Below, one piece after another: positions 14,851 to 14,979 of a stretch of DNA of 14,979 bases. Position 1 is the first letter of the stretch. Each line of letters begins with the position of its first letter. The DNA comes from Candidatus Eiseniibacteriota bacterium (GTDB lineage: Bacteria > JAFGKV01), in NCBI GenBank assembly GCA_025453925.1, contig JALOPK010000041.1, forward strand, positions 1 through 14,979. Reading direction: 5' to 3'. Both the position numbers and the translations under genes were made by a program. The notes under the pieces are model-generated. The model made no database searches, was not told the origin of the DNA, and saw only the letters and a program-made list of their open reading frames with translations.

Positions 14851-14979
14851 TCTGCTTCACCATCCGCGCACTCCATGTCCTCGATCTGCCGGATCCGCCG
14901 GAGGTGGCGATCCCCCTCGAACTCGGTCCGGAGCCATACCTCCACGATCCTCCTCGCCATCTCGGACCCCACCAGCCTT
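14847..14979 (-). CDS. rpiB: Ribose-5-phosphate isomerase B, C-terminal part
   Basis: Only the last 44 codons are in the window; the gene runs off the right edge. The visible part contains ARRIVEVWLRTEFEGDRH followed by LRRIRQIED, which fits the C-terminal helix and FEG-RH-RR-I signature of RpiB/LacAB-type isomerases. RpiB interconverts ribose 5-phosphate and ribulose 5-phosphate in the pentose phosphate pathway. Its stop overlaps the nrdR start by four bases. The active-site cysteine would be outside the window. A related LacAB-type sugar isomerase cannot be excluded from this fragment. Confidence 0.75.
   Translation of the reverse strand, partial: RLVGSEMARRIVEVWLRTEFEGDRHLRRIRQIEDMECADGEAE

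Overview
The window is a high-GC stretch of bacterial chromosome, densely packed, with almost every gene on the minus strand. It carries LptD (outer-membrane lipopolysaccharide insertion), a probable lipoprotein, SecA with a C-terminal SEC-C zinc motif, pyruvate phosphate dikinase and NrdR, so it comes from a diderm (Gram-negative-type) bacterium. The long lysine/arginine-rich linker in the SecA preprotein-binding region (the stretch around residues 250-365 that includes PKNK and ends in LYFAIDEKGHSVDLTDKG) is of the type I associate with the FCB superphylum. A member of that group or an uncultured relative (for example Eisenbacteria- or Latescibacteria-like) is my best guess. This is inferred from family knowledge, not from a search. 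I see no insertion sequence, prophage, CRISPR array, tRNA or rRNA.

Right part (14979 down to 9496, minus strand): the 3' end of rpiB overlaps nrdR by 4 bases. A 315-base spacer follows, with an inverted repeat, a 9-base tandem repeat and a possible ppdK promoter. Next come ppdK and, 6 bases later, a remarkable 620-residue protein. It has a degenerate PP2C-type phosphatase fold that has lost most of its metal-binding aspartates, one transmembrane helix, and a predicted 8-bladed PQQ-type beta-propeller.

Middle part (9495 down to 918, minus strand): a small 65-codon frame bridges the spacer between the propeller gene and an FmdB-family zinc-ribbon gene. After that come secA, a TPR plus periplasmic-binding-fold lipoprotein, and lptD. 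secA/lipoprotein/lptD are joined by ATGA and GTGA overlaps, so protein export, a periplasmic sensor/activator-like lipoprotein and outer-membrane LPS assembly look translationally coupled. The secA leader has a perfect 11-bp hairpin, and a short complementary element could cover the secA ribosome site.

Left part (900 down to 1): one short plus-strand gene (86 aa, four cysteines) has the best promoter in the window (TTGACG, 17-bp spacer, TATATT), with a perfect 10-bp palindrome just upstream. It converges on lptD, and a long interrupted hairpin sits at the junction. Divergent from it, the start of a PP-loop ATPase (probably tRNA thiolation-like) runs off the left edge.

The best candidates for something undescribed are the pseudo-phosphatase/propeller membrane protein behind ppdK, the strongly promoted small cysteine protein, and the cysteine-tetrad insertion in SecA.
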